A DNA stretch of 64,000 nucleotides from Favolaschia claudopus (GCA_037176885.1 JAWWNJ010000094.1:496001-560000), one strand, 5' to 3'. Numbered from the stretch's first letter, positions 22,720 to 35,504 are shown. Notes: generated by a model not told the origin, from the sequence alone. Numbers and translations: made by a program.

Positions 22720-25700
22720 TTATAAATCGCGTGCCTTGGAGGTAGAGGAGGATCCTTGGCCGAAACGGGAACTCGGTCCAGGACTGGGGGTAGTATTAAA
22801 CCTAGCCGCAGTCGGTGTGGGCGTGCTAAGCATGAGACTCGGCGTTGAATGCATCCCGACGACACGTTGTACGATATACGGCGTCTCTTCTGGAGGCGGG
22901 GGAGGTACAGGAGGTAAAGGCGGATGCGAAGGTAGATACGAACCACCCCCAGCGTGTTCATCAGAGTCGCTCTGCCTGAAGTGTATATCCGAAATGGACA
23001 TTGGCAGATCACTGTCGGTTGGCGACGTTGGGAGGCTATTGATCAGATCAGCGGGATGCGCATTTAAACTGCTGAGAGCGCTGGCGCGGTGAGGGTGAGG
23101 TTGCTGTCCTTCAGGCAGTGTCAACTGTGTCGCGATGGTGGTTTGAGGACGCATAAAGGTCCCTTCAGGGTGATGAGGTGATGGGGGGAGAGAAACGGGG
23201 AATGGGAAATTGGAATCAGACGAGCCGTTCGAGTCCTGACGCTCCGGGTGATTGTCTGAACTCGGCGCAGTGGTCAAGCTCCAGCGCGATGGGGGCTGTG
23301 GGGGAGGGACGAGACTCGCGACATTGCTGGAGCCTCCGGTACTCCAATGTGAGTGTCGGACTTGGCGTGATGAACCAAATGATCGCGAAGAGGAAGAATA
23401 GTCCCGAGAAGGGGACATGATTGAGCCTTCAGATGAGCTCGCAAAGTCAAGGAATGAGGTATCACGAAGGTGGTCGCTGGCTTGAGGCATGAGTCGAGAG
23501 GATGCAGCGGACGGAGATGGTTGCGGGCGACCCTCGTCGGGTATGGACAGACCCTTCCCTTTCTCGCTGGTTCCGTCTAAAAGTGCTTCATCGAAACGCA
23601 CACGGGACTGTGTAGAGAGCCGAGCAGCCCTTGGATCGTTCTGGTCGAAATCAAGATGGAAGGGGCTGGACAACCGGAGGGACAAAGCGTCTGGACCCTC
23701 GACCTGGGTCGAGCTGATCTCAGCGCCATGGGTTGCTGGTATAGAAGGAGGGGAGAGGGAGGAAGATGCCATTTGTCTGTCTCTCGACTCTTCCTTTTCC
23801 TTCTTGCGGCGTTTGGTGCGCGCGCGGTCGGTTTCGACTGTCCTCGGGCTCAGACTGCGCAGTGCAATCCGAGCGGTTCCGTCCCCGAGGATGCTGTGGC
23901 TATCATCGGCATCGTAGTCGCGCACACTGCCGCGGTCGTCGATTCTTGGGGAGTATGTAGGTTGGGATGATTGTTGAGGGGGAGGCGGGACGGGCGGAAG
24001 GGAGGAAAGAGGGGGAAGAGGAGGCACGTCAGGGACGTGTGGGAGTCCGTCAGTATGGGCTAGCAGCGCTCCCTCGCTGCCAACGCGAGAGTGAGTGTTT
24101 GGGTAAGCTGAAGGTCGGACGGGGGAGGGCGGGCCCGAGGGAAGGGTGGTAGGATGTAAGGAGGGGGAAGACATGTACGACAAAGAGGAAATGCCAGAAG
24201 CATCTGCTCGATGGCTAGATTGCGGGTTAGATGGGGCAGATTGCGAGCCAGATCGTGACCGCGGCTGAAGGGGTAAATCGAGCATGAATTTGGGCGAAGA
24301 GGGTGAATTATTCCGACTTCTACGAGACCACATCCCACTTCTCTCTCGGCTCTTTCCCTTGCCTTGATTGAGGTTCGGGTATTCGCCGTTCGAGGAAGAG
24401 GATGTGCTCTTGTAGCCGCCATCTGACGCAGCGCCGAGATCGTACTCAACATCGGACCTCGAGGCTTCTCGCCTCCCCGAGGAATCAGAGTGTCTAAACG
24501 CAAGTCCGAGGGCGCCACGACCCCAACTTCCCAGACGACCGCCTTCCACCTCGTCCTTCCACTTGGCAAACCCACTCCTCTTACTCGTCCGGTCACGCGA
24601 AGGTCCAGCAACAGCAACATCTTCATAGTAGCTCTTTTTATGGGGGTCTTCAGCAATGTCGATGACGAGGACACTCTCGCCATCTATATCCTGCTCGATC
24701 TTCGCCTGTTGCCGTTTGAGCATTTGCTGTCGTCTTCGATATGGTCGATACACCAAGAAAAACAGCAGTGCACAGACAGCCAGGAAGAATAAGAGTACGC
24801 CGGCAAGAACAAGAGCAGCTATTGTGCCACTTGATAACCCTTTCATAACAGAAGCTCCGTTATTTAACGGAGATGCACTGCCTGACGGATTGGGAGCGGA
24901 ATTCGAGGGACTGTGAGAGAAACAAGTTGAGAAAATTCGCAAGACTTGCGAAAATCGAAGAAACGCACGCGTCAGAGAGGGCCCAAACGCTGGTGCCGCC
25001 CACAGGTAATATAAGTTCGGCTCCATCCTCAGTGTTCACAATTTCGAGGGTGTGAGTGGCCTGGGCGTCTAATCCAGAAGCATAGAACAACAGAGAGTTC
25101 GGCTGAGAGAACGCCGACTTCGCTGAAAAGGAGGTCGTTATATTGTCAAGGGTGACAGAATAACTTGACGCCAGTCAGTCCATTTCCCCGATGATAACCA
25201 CGGATTATACTGACTTGCCAGCTTCCGGAGAAATGGATCCAAAGAGTTGGACGGCGGTGCCTTGATTCAGGATGACATAGCAGATACGATTAAGAGGTCA
25301 TAGACGGACCGTTAAAGTGGATTGAAGCACTATCTCCTGCAGTCGTCGACTGATGGGACGTGTCCGAGTCGTTAACAAAAGACCATTTTCCGACAAATGA
25401 GAAAGTGTCATTCAACACTTGTTCCGAGAAGGTCAAGCTATTACAATCCATGAGATTCGTTTCAATAGCTGAATGGCAAGAAACGCACTTGAGGACGCTA
25501 CTCGGAGAAGGAAGAGCAGATATTATCGCAGAGTCAAACTCGAAGAGAGCGTTTGTTTCCTCCGTCTTCACTGTCAAGGTCAGAACGTGTCGGGCATCGT
25601 TGAGGTCGTCAATCGAGAAAAGGACGCCGGCGGTCAAATTAGCTGATGGTGTAGTATCCACGACTTGATTATCAATGTCTATAGTGTAGGAAGAGTGGGT

Positions 25701-25992
25701 CGTGTTCCCGAGAAGCTTTATGCCGATACCTGAGGTGTCGCGAACTGATCAGGGAGGAAAAGCGCGCCAGATCGTAGTACGCACCGTTCCAGCGTATTTG
25801 CAAAGAGGCATCGTTGAGGCTTGTGATGTGTAGACTGGTCCCGGAGCCAGTCTCCCCGCTGGCAGTTGCGAAACCGGGATTTGTCCAATGTTCGGCGAAA
25901 CCAGCAGAGAGATTTGGAGGGAAAGTACTGGCTATCGGAGCGTAGAGAACGGCGGGGCTGGTGTCATCTACCGAGAAGACTATGCTTGCCAT
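22720..25992 (-). CDS. Single-pass membrane protein with two tandem beta-domains and long disordered tail
   Basis: The N-terminal part holds two related segments of about 130 residues. Each follows the pattern FSVDD...ILYAP, then GTSLHITSLNDASLQIRWNG, GIGIKLLGNT..YTIDID and LFSIDDL...HVLTLTVK. The second copy runs from LTFSEQVLNDTFSFVG to HTLEIVNTEDGAELILPVG. This architecture is common in Agaricomycete membrane proteins and resembles galactose-binding-like beta sandwiches; the ligand is unknown. A single transmembrane helix follows (IAALVLAGVLLFFLAVCALL) with basic residues right after it (YRPYRRRQQ), so the ectodomain faces outside and a tail of about 700 residues is cytosolic. The tail is Ser/Pro-rich with polyproline near the C-terminus. 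No classical signal peptide is seen. About six introns; donor and acceptor choices restore both repeats. Convergent with VPS53 and divergent from the next gene (251 bp). Confidence 0.8.
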
Positions 25993-26243
25993 TTAATTCA
26001 TGGGGGAAGCGCTAGACGGTAGGCCGGGACCAGACGAGGGAAGGCCGGGGTCGAATGTTGCCAGGAGGGAAGGCTAACTTTCCGTTGGTTACTATAAATC
26101 ATTTACTTGTATTAGTCCTTGCGTTCCCAACTGCAAGCGGCCGTTGACACTTTCTTCTTTACCCCTTCAATCTGTTGACTCCGGTTTGACCTTCAATTTA
26201 GTCTTTTTGCCTTTCACCGTCACTGACGCCCTAGCTGACGACT

Positions 26244-28417
26244 ATGGAACCAGGCACCCCCGCCTTTTTCCCAGATCTTCTTGCCTACATCCGAGAACTT
26301 GCGCCCCCTTCACTTCCTGTCGATCCTGTGGTCTTTCAGTCAATTCTTCTCTGTTTAATTGCTGCCTCAGAAAAACAGAAACATCTCCTTCTCCGTGCTC
26401 CAGCTAAGGATGTCCGTCTTGTAGTAAAACTCGCCTTTCTGGTAAGTAGCTCGGTCAAATATCTATCTTCCAGCGACCTCAGCAAGCACTGCCTTGACTC
26501 GCGACCTCTAAAGTTTCTGATCTGCATCAAAGCTCTGATGAGGCTACTCGTGCGCTAAGGACTTGCATAGACTCATAGTCCTAGTCCTTTTACCCGTGTG
26601 TTGCGTGTGTGCCATTTACTCCAAAGTTGCTCCAAAGCGCTCTGTGCTGGTTTGCCGAAACACCTGTTGACGCATTGTCTCCGGAGTGTTTAATTCGTTG
26701 CATGCATCAAGCAACGCACAGAAGCAGCAGCCACAGTTCCTTGCAGTGGCGTATGCCATTCCACTTGTCTCCGGCTTCCCCGGCTTTCAGCAATTAACTG
26801 ACCCGGGCCCAGACTCTCTCTTCTGTATTCGGGCTGCCGGCTCACAAGCTCAAAGTACGGCCTCCGTCGGTCGCTCCCACTCACGGCGCCCCGTTTCTGC
26901 GCTCTCTATTTCTCCCATGGTCCCACTTCTATGGATTCACAAGATGAGACAATCTCTTCAAAACTTACCATCGGCTCGCGCAACCGTACCAGAAATAACG
27001 CAACATGGGCGCGCTCTCTTTCAAAGAAACCGAGACACTCCATTTCGGAACTAGGGACCGTGAGCTCCAATCCTTTTGGTGGGGATGATGGCTTGTCATC
27101 TGCTTCAAGTTCCATGATCAACCCATTCAGTACTGCACCACGATCCGTGAAGGGGCGTGCCCCTCTCCCGCACGCGTTCTCAGATCCTCCACCACTTCGG
27201 CCCAAGCCAGATAGAGCAACTGCTCTCCAACCACGGGCTTTGGTTATTTCCGGACTTGAGAATGCAACAATATCGTCTCAACGAGCCCTTTCAAAGGCAT
27301 TGGCCGAGAAGCGTGTTGTTCTCGAGGACGAGGATGGAGACGAAGCCTACGACGAAGTTTGGAATCTACCAGACGGTTTTATCATGGTTTACGTTTGTCC
27401 TATTGATGTGTGCGAACGACCAGCTATTCATAAGACGTTGGTAGGTGGCGATTTCTCTGATTACCGTTCAAGTTTGAATTTTATATTTGTTTTGTGCAGC
27501 TAGACAAATTTGCCATGAGCGCTACTGTCGTTCCACACCACTCCATACGTTCTCTTTTGGCATCTCCCTCCCGCAATTCAGGTTCACATCGTAACTCACC
27601 TGCTCTGCATTCAACTCCTCTGCCATCTAGTCCGCCTACCACCAGCACATCAGCTCCGTCCCTACATCACAGCCATTCACTCCCGCCCTTCCACCACCAT
27701 GTCCACCATTCTCTCCTCCAACAGCCTCTTTTCCCGTCTTCTCTCATGCACGAACTGCGCGCCTTGTATAGTCGCACCCATTTATCACCACTTTTAAGCC
27801 TCTATGCATCCGATCTATTGACCGCCGCACGACACCATCCTCAACTCGATGGCATGCTATTGACCGCAAAGTCCACCAACGACGTCCTAGATCTCGCGCG
27901 CGCGGGACGTGTAATTGGCGGCGACCTAACAGGGATGGAACTTCTACGCGAAGACGCGGCATTCGCGGCGGCCAAGGCACATGAAAACGGACAGGTGAAT
28001 AACAAACACGAAGCAGCGCAATACGATGAGCCCGGGACGCCCGCTTCGCCGGCTGTTACCACTCCCACCCCCGGCCTCGCGGCGCACCAGCAACACGGGC
28101 CGCATCATTACCAACCGATCGAAGTCGTGGTCGAAGAGGCGGACGGGGAGTCCGTGATGCGCAGTTTGGGCGGATCGAGGACACAAGTGCACGAAGTGGA
28201 GGAGGTGGTGCTCGAGGTGAGCGAGGCGGATGTCGCGCGCATTGCGCCGAGGGTTATGACGCACCGTCTGCGCGTCCGTAATGGGCCTGAGGACGAGGTG
28301 CTTGCGAGTGCTCGATACTCGGCTGTAGGCGAGGACAGCAGCCGTCCCAATCAAAGTAAGGATCCAGGACGGATCACGATTAAGGAGATATTGGTGCGGA
28401 TATTGGCTGAAGTCTGA
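26244..28417 (+). CDS. Magnesium-chelatase (ChlI/RavA)-like AAA ATPase-related protein
   Basis: The central and C-terminal parts resemble fungal proteins related to Mg-chelatase subunit I. ALVISGLENATISSQRALSK and ALAEKRVVLEDEDGDE look like the Walker-B strand and following helix; DGFIMVYVCPIDVCERPAIH KTL then LDKFAMSATV matches the sensor/arginine-finger region (split by a 58-nt intron). LSPLLSLYASDLLTAARHHP and GRVIGGDLTGMELLRED match the C-terminal helical domain. The N-terminus MEPGTPAFFPDLLAYIREL and HLLLRAPAKDVRLVVKLAFL fits the same family. No intact Walker-A P-loop is seen, so ATP hydrolysis is doubtful. The exon structure between about 26440 and 26930 could not be resolved, and the Ser/His/Pro-rich insert (27540-27720) is disordered. 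Role in fungi unknown. Confidence 0.65.
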
Positions 28418-28717
28418 TCGAGCGGCTCGACGTCGGTTGTTACTCGAAGGAGGTCGTCGGGAGGTCGTTGCATTAATTTATCGAGGACATGCACCATGTG
28501 TACAATAGCTTAGATGCATTGAGGATATCGGAAGTTGAATTGAACGCTGAATTCGACGCCTGCCAAGTGAGAATGCCCGAAAGATACAGCGTGTTAAATG
28601 AGTGAATGACAACAGAAAGACAGTGGTAGGGTATTAGTCCAGGTCGGACGGATAATGAATACAATAATAGTAATCAAGTATTGTTTTTTTCAATCAAAAC
28701 GGTGGGGTTTATCCATC

Positions 28718-31700
28718 CTACAAATCCAGGGTGCCCTGGAGCTCAATGTTCCTCGAAGACTTGCCGATGTAAACCTTCAGCTGTCCGCTCGATTGCACCC
28801 ACTTCTGCTTCTCGACATCCCACGAGCTGACATCCTTCAACCGGAGAGGAATCGTAACAGTCTTGGTCTGCCCGGGGTTCAAGAACGTGCGGGCAAAGCC
28901 ACGGAGAGCCTTCTGCGTGACACCGAAGGAGTTGGGCGGCCCGATGTACAGCTGCGAGACCTCGTTGCCGGCGACCTTGCCAGAGTTCTTAACCTTGAAA
29001 GAGACGGTGGCGATGGTCTTGTAGAGCTCGGCGGGGCCACCGACGTCACCGACGGGAGAAGACCCGGCAGGGGGTGCGCTCGCGGTGGAGGTGGCGTTTC
29101 CAGAGGCGGAAGCGGAGGCAGAGGCAGATGCGGACGCGGAAACAGAGACAGACGCGGGGGCGCTGGACACAGCGGGCGCAGATGCGGAGGAAACAGGGGC
29201 GGAGGAAACAGCAGCCGAGGTGGAGCTGGCAGCATGAGGGAAGCTGGCAAGCTTGCTCGACGAGACTGCAGCACTGGAGCGCGCAGTGGTGCTGGTGCGG
29301 TGCAGGGCCTCAATTTCACGGCGGCCGCGAGACTTGGAGACCTGGAGTCCCGAGTACGAGAACGACGTGTAGCTCAACCCGAAACCGAACTCGAAGCGGG
29401 GCTCGATGTTCTTCAGGTCGAACCACTTGTAGTCGATGCTCACGCCCTCGGTGTAAGTGATCTGCGGGACCTTCTCGTTGCTCTGGTAGAGAATGTCAGC
29501 GGGGTAGTCTCCGCGCTGCTTGGCAATGGTGTACGGAAGGCGGCCACTGGGGTTGGTAGCTTGGGGCGAGTCGGAGAAGAGCACATCAACGATGGCATTA
29601 CCGGTCTCTTGTCCGGGGATACCAGCGTGGAGAACGGCTGTGACGTTAGGGTTGTCGATCCAGCTCTCGACGAGGACGGGGCCGACGACGTGCTGCACGA
29701 CAATGGTGTTGGGGCAGGAGGCGGCGACGTTCTGGATGAGCTTTTCGCCGTTGGCCCAGAGGGTGAGGTTGTTGCGGTCGCCGGCATTGCCGTCTACGGT
29801 CAAATACCTGCATCATTCAGATATCATTTCTGTATTAGGATTGCTCGAGCGGAAGTTGGCTCACCCTTCACCAGAGTCAGCGTTAACGAAAACGAGGCAG
29901 GTGTCAGAGACAGCGGCGACGGAGGACTGGGCTTTGAGGTTGTAGTCATCAAGAACGCCCTCGATGACAACGGTCGGGTTGATGGACTGGATGTGTTGGG
30001 TGATGGCGGCGAGAGGATCGATGAGGTACGGGAAGTTAGCAGTTCCTGAACCCCAGCCCATGGCGAGTGTGCCTTCGCTGCAACCCTTACTGGAAGAGAA
30101 TAAGTACTCGAGTAAGGAAGCCACAGAGGCAAATAAGAAGCACTCACTCATTCTGTCCATTGCTGCAGATGTTGGGGCCAAGGGGATGAGGACCAGCGTC
30201 ACTGCCGAAAACTCCGATGCCTACACCAGTTAAGAATCGGCAAGAGGACTCAAAAGGAATGAGCAAACATACGCTTGAGGCTCTTGACAGAAAGCGGGAG
30301 CGCGCTCTTGGTATTCTTCAGCAAAATCGTGCTGGCAGCACCGATTTTACGGATGAGCTTGTAGTGGTCGGCTTGGACGCTGAAACGATCGCGCAGTCAG
30401 CATTGAATCGAAACACACACGCAGACAGCAAACGTACTTGACGTGCTCATTGACTTTCTCTCCGTTCAAGTATGTCTGCTGGGTGAGCTGGGAGAAGCTG
30501 ACGTGAGGGTAGTTCTTGTCCTGGCCCATCTTGTACCAAGCTGCGATGGTGCGGGTAACCTACGAACATTAATCAGCATGACCAGAACTGTGTGTAACAA
30601 ATAAAATGCAAGTCACCATATCGTCAACTCGGGACTCGGGGACGGATCCGTTCTTGACCATGTCGATGAGAGCTGCACCCCAGTAGGAGTTGGTGGCAGT
30701 GGACGGGTCGGGATTGTTTTGCTCGCCGACGCCCTGCGAGGATTATATTATATCAGATGGAAGAAAGGTGTTGGAATAGGTATTATATCACATACATAGC
30801 CGACGAAACCAGGCATGTTCATGTCGAGCCCAGCGAGCGCAGGCTGCACACCGTTGATCATGGCAGCCCAGTCGGAAACGATGAAGCCTACGTGGGTTGG
30901 AAAAAAAAACATGTCAGTCAATCTCTCCCCATCATCATTAACATAAACACAACGCACCCTGGAAGCCAAGTTCCTCCTTCAACACACCTACACGCCTTCG
31001 TCAGTACCATGGTGCTGGTGGAGACAAACGAGACTGACCATTGATCAGTTTCGAGTTCTGGCAGGCCTGCGTCTGGTTGACGTGTTGGTAGGAGCACATA
31101 ACACTCCCAACGCCGGCGTGCACGGCCTCAGCAAACGGCCAGAGGTAGAGCTCATGCAGAGTCTTGTCGTCGATGTTGGACGACGTGATCTGCGGGGCCG
31201 AGGAGCCGCCACGGTAGTGTTCTTGCTCGTTTCCGATGCTAAGTAACAGTTAGGAAGATCAACGCCAGATCGAAGGGGTTGAAGGAAGGAATAAAACATA
31301 CAAGTGCTTGACGTTAGCGATCACACCGACACTCTGGATACCCTCGATGGTGGCGACGGTGGCCGCACCAGACAAGAATGGATCTCCACCAAAGCCCTCC
31401 CAGTTGCGCCCGCCGGCAGCGACACGCCCTGCAACGCGCGTTCATGATGCGACAGATGATGTAAAAGCCCAGTCACGCACCCATGTTGGTCATCGGACCA
31501 AGAGCGACGTTAACACCCTTGCCGCGGTGCTCTTCACCCATAGCGACTCCGCGCGCTCTATGGACGATAAAACGAGCATTCAGAACGCAGACAAAACCAA
31601 ACAGAATAAATAAATGAAACACACTTGATCAAATCGACATCCCAAGTCGCGGCGGCATTGATAGCAGCGGGGAACGCGCTGGCGAAGTCCGCGAAGCGGA

Positions 31701-32198
31701 CACCGAGAGGGGAGTCCTCGAGACACAAGCCAGCCCAACCGAGGCGGGGAATTGTCTATAGTGCGGGGAGACATCGACATCAGCATCATTCCGTTTTTCG
31801 GTGTCTCGTGTGATACCGATCGTCCATGTGGGACCGACGGTGCGGGGACGGACGTAACAACGTCAAGTATAGAATGATTAAAAAATTTGAGAATGAATGG
31901 CACGAACCCCAGTGTTGCCTACACAGCGACCCAGGACGTCAACGCCAGTGGTGACGTTGATTTTTTCAGGCAGAGTGAGCCCTTTGACGAATGTTCTGGC
32001 GCGCGCGACGGCGGAGGCCCAGTCGCCGGATCCCTTCACATCGGGAGCAGGAAGGAAGATGGGGGACTCCCATTCTTCGAAGCCGGGGGGCGCGGCGTCG
32101 GGGATGCCGGTGGTGACGTCGGAAAGAACGTGGACGGCGAGGAGTGCCAAGGACAGGATGCGAAGCAAGCCGGGACGCAAAGTAGAGGAGGAGGACAT
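28718..32198 (-). CDS. Secreted GH3 beta-glucosidase
   Basis: Hydrolyses terminal beta-D-glucosyl residues (for example cellobiose) outside the cell. Signal peptide at the start ([20 protein letters not shown]). The TIM-barrel domain has [68 protein letters not shown] and the nucleophile motif GFIVSDW (Asp). The alpha/beta sandwich domain has [17 protein letters not shown] and [19 protein letters not shown]. The C-terminus is a fibronectin-III-like domain ([51 protein letters not shown]). Between the sandwich and Fn3 domains lies a low-complexity Ser/Ala linker of about 100 residues (encoded about 29040-29320), including [12 protein letters not shown]. About ten introns; total near 880 residues. 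A long antisense open frame across this gene is a shadow of its biased codon use. Confidence 0.93.
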
Positions 32199-34637
32199 GG
32201 TGCACTCAAGAATGGCCCCACGTTTTTGAAGAGGAAGTAGAGGGAAACGGAGAGTGGGGTTGAATTGGTTTGACGCGCCTTTTGTAAGGCGAATAAGCGT
32301 GTGTTTCTAGCGTGTTTCTATGGACGTAAACATTGAAATAAATCGGCATTTGCAGCTCGCGCTGTTCATTCACATCAGCTGATGGTCTTGGCCATTTGAA
32401 ACCTTTCTCCCATGTGAGAGTTGCGTGGTGAATCACTGAATGATCCACCAACGACAAATTCGGTCTCTGCGGAAGCCATACTTACGAGCCCTGAAGATCT
32501 CTGTGCATAGTAATACCACCTCAAGAGACCTCAAGAGAAACTTGGACCTGGGTCGACGAAGGCTGCTCGGAAGGAAGGCAGGGAACAGAAACGGAATCAG
32601 AACTTCGAGCTTTTCGTGTAGCTTCGTGACGGATAGATACAGGACATCGGACGTAGGATTTTGAAGGTGCAACGCGCGCTAGGCAGCGTCTTGTCATCGT
32701 CAAGAACAACGCAGAAGGCAACATAGACGCTCGGCCGAGATATCCGAACCCCCACTTGACCTTGACATTCCATTCCCGGACACTGCAAGGAATGCTCTGG
32801 CCACCATGTCTTTCTCAGTCTCTGCGGATACAAAGAATCGTGTTATTCAAGCATACTCTGACCGTCCGACATACAATTGCCTCAAGTGTTCCGCCGTCAT
32901 CGTAATCTTCAATCCGAACTGTTCTTGCTCTCTCTGTAGCTTACGACCGGCGGTCAGGCACTCCAGGACGAGGCAATAACCAAGCTGTTCCAAGGCAAGC
33001 AAGCTCGGATCTCGACTTTCAGCGGATCCCTAAGTAATGTCCCGTAGGTCGAGATGGAAGGGGATTGCAAGTAGCATTCGAATTTCGCTCCCCATCGAAC
33101 ATTAAGTGACGGCCCCCAGCTTGATGCACAGCGCAGTGAATCTTAAACTGGGCAACCGTGAAGACCGCAGTCTTATGTGCATACTCCTTGCCCGTTATCG
33201 TCATATACTGATTCTTCCCATCCCTTTACAGCACCGGAGTTCATACAGGTATGTATGCCCACTTCTCTTTCTCAAGAAGATCCGCCCAACCGGTAATGCA
33301 TGATGCCTAGTTGCGGATGTCTTCTGTCTGGGATGCAACGAGCGGATGGGTTGGTTCTACCATAAGGCCAGCGATTTCAGCCAGCGCTACAAGGAAGGTA
33401 CGTATCTTATGTGCTTGTAGCTCTCGATTCGCACCACTCCTGACGGTACGCTCAAGGCAAATACCTCCTGGAGCGGGAGAAGCTCCTGAAGGAGAACGCT
33501 TGGGCATTGGATGATGCTCCTTAACAACTACACGTGAAGGCTTTACCGATGAATACTCGCATTCAATGTAACTGTACATCTCTCATTGATTCGTTTCCGC
33601 CAATGCAACCTCCGTTCAAATTTGCACCCTGATTCTGAATCCACACAGAAATCGAACTCCGTTCTTTCAAGTACGTTGAACACCTTTGCTTCTCAGGTGG
33701 CGCGGTCTCTCGTCGAAATATCGCCTTGTGCTCTGAATTGAATTAAATATACTGGCAAGACAATGAGCGCGTCTTCATATATATCTGCGTCTCCTGCAAT
33801 CTCTGCAACAAATCGCATCCTCACCGCCCACCACGCTATCCGTCACTGCAAAGGGCATCGCGTCGTTAAATTAAGAGTCAAACGTGCAGCGACCAAGTTA
33901 TCAATATCTCTATTATCTGTACGCTCAACCCGCCGCAATTTTTCCAACAGTTTCAATCCCCGTCTTCCGATGTAATGGCTTGGTACTCTTCCTCCGTCGA
34001 TTTGCAGTCAACCGTGTCGCAAAACTGTCTGGAATTCCCAACATACATACAGTCCACCCGCCCCGTCTCAAGTGGTATCATTAACTCAACCCCATTTCTA
34101 TAGCTCGTCGAACCAAACCATTCGTTGCGGAAACCAACATCACTGCGAGCGTTCCGAAAACCGCCACCATCCCAACTCAACTGGCGGTCACATCCGGCGC
34201 ATCCTTCTCCCCCATCGACCCAACCTTGGAGATGGACTGACCTTAGCGACGCCTGGTGGCTACATCCTCTCCGCATTCCCGCTCTTGCTGGAGGGTACGC
34301 CTTAAAGAAACAACTATGTCCAAGCCCTTGGTTGCCTGATGTTAAAATCTCTTGGGTACCACGCCGGGGCTGTATCTCGCATGCGAGAGACTACCACAAC
34401 CCGACCTTTCCACCGTCTCAGAAGTCTTTCGGCACGAGGCGCAGCCAAAATCATTGGTTGGACCATCCAGCCAAGGAACCAACCCTGACTGAATGTATAG
34501 GACCCTAGGATCGGGCGCGACTCGATCTTTACTATTCGCAGGGAGTCGGACGTTTGCAAACGGCATGGCAGAAGATCCCGATTAGCAAAGGGATACCGGC
34601 AGCTGGTTGGGGGTCGTCACACCAGCATAGAGTCAGG
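32199..34637. other. Gene-poor region, 2.4 kb
   Basis: Upstream of the beta-glucosidase and downstream of RPR2. No recognised gene. One stretch (about 33873-34240, plus) reads like coding sequence in two consecutive frames (SDQVINISIICTLNPP then ETNITASVPKTATIPTQLAV) and could be a small secreted protein or a decayed gene, but no complete model works: the only phase-compatible intron would be 29 nt. Confidence 0.35.
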
Positions 34638-35441
34638 TTATGTTATGTAGATCCCATCGCCAGTTTGAGCTTCAGGTAGCTTCAAGTTGTCGTTGCCACA
34701 AAGCACGATATGACCTTCGCGTGCGTATAGAGGAGGCAGACGAGGTTTAGGATTCACTGCTTTTCTGCGGTGCTTTTTCTGCGAAGACGAAGACTCGGCG
34801 GTAGAGTCCACTTCCATCACGGTGTCTGAATCGGCGGGGGTTGAATTTGACGTTATTGCGACGTCCGTGCCCGTCGTTGATGAGTCTGGTATTGGATTCA
34901 ACGTCGGCGGCGCGGGTATACGTCGCGTTGATTTGCAGGAGTTGCACCTATAGTGCATAACATGGCCATGCACCTTCGAGGCTACGCCCCCAGTCAGAAT
35001 TTGAGAGAACTCACACAAAGGAAAGCCCGACACTTACATCTCACTCTAACTGTTGCTGTAGAGCCTGGCACCAAAACTATGTTACATCCGTTGCATAGAG
35101 TGCGTTTGACGGCGGGATCCCTGATCAAGGGCTTCATTTAATCGACAAAATTAAGTTATGTCTCAACGAACTCGAGCCTACATTTTGACCATAGTTTTGT
35201 TGGCCACGATCTTCATAGAATTGATATACGACTTGGATAGATCGTGTACGCCCATTTTCCGCGTTCTTTTAGCGCGTTTTTGCGGTGTCGTAGTTGTTGT
35301 GCTTGGGGAAGGTTGCAACGGGAGAACCGAGCTGAGATAGACGCTGGCCTGGTACATGAAGTTTAAGCGCTGCATAATGTCCCTATTGACGATGTTGTTG
35401 GGGTTTGGGGCCTGTGTATCGTCTTTTATCTTTTTGGCCAT
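34638..35441 (-). CDS. RPR2: Ribonuclease P/MRP-type subunit RPR2 (Rpp21/Snm1 family)
   Basis: Zinc-binding protein subunit of nuclear RNase P, which trims tRNA 5' leaders. Three exons (35441-35182, 35120-35038, 34981-34638) join in phase to 228 residues. Family landmarks: NRDIMQRLNFMYQASVYLSS, DLSKSYINSMKIVANKTMVK and MDPAVKRTLCNGCNIVLVPG, then HVMHYRCNSCKSTRRIPAPP. The two CxxC pairs (CNGC and CNSC) form the zinc ribbon. The C-terminal 100 residues are Ser/Thr-rich and basic, ending with an unremarkable tail. The start ATG opens a Lys/Asp-rich N-terminus typical of the family. It shares a 63-bp intergenic spacer with the divergent MBIP-like gene. Confidence 0.87.
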
Positions 35442-35504
35442 GGTGGTAAGAAGCAAGAAGCGAGATTGAGTCAACAAACAGACGAATCTTGACTTCAACC
35501 CAAT
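35442..35504. promoter_or_regulatory. Compact bidirectional spacer between RPR2 and MBIP-like gene
   Basis: Only 63 bp separate the two divergent start codons. Each 5' UTR and both core promoters must fit here or extend into the partner's coding region. No TATA box; the sequence contains several TTG/CTT pyrimidine-rich runs. Confidence 0.55.

Noticed and set aside
28655..30049. 464-codon plus-strand open frame, Gly/Arg-rich
   Set aside because: It lies exactly antisense to the GH3 beta-glucosidase exons. Its composition reflects the complement of a GC-biased coding strand and it has no domain.
33630..33649. A 20-nt string shared with the subtilase coding region near 48460
   Set aside because: Similarity does not extend on either side. 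It encodes part of DSEST in the protease but nothing similar here. Treated as coincidence, not a duplicated gene.
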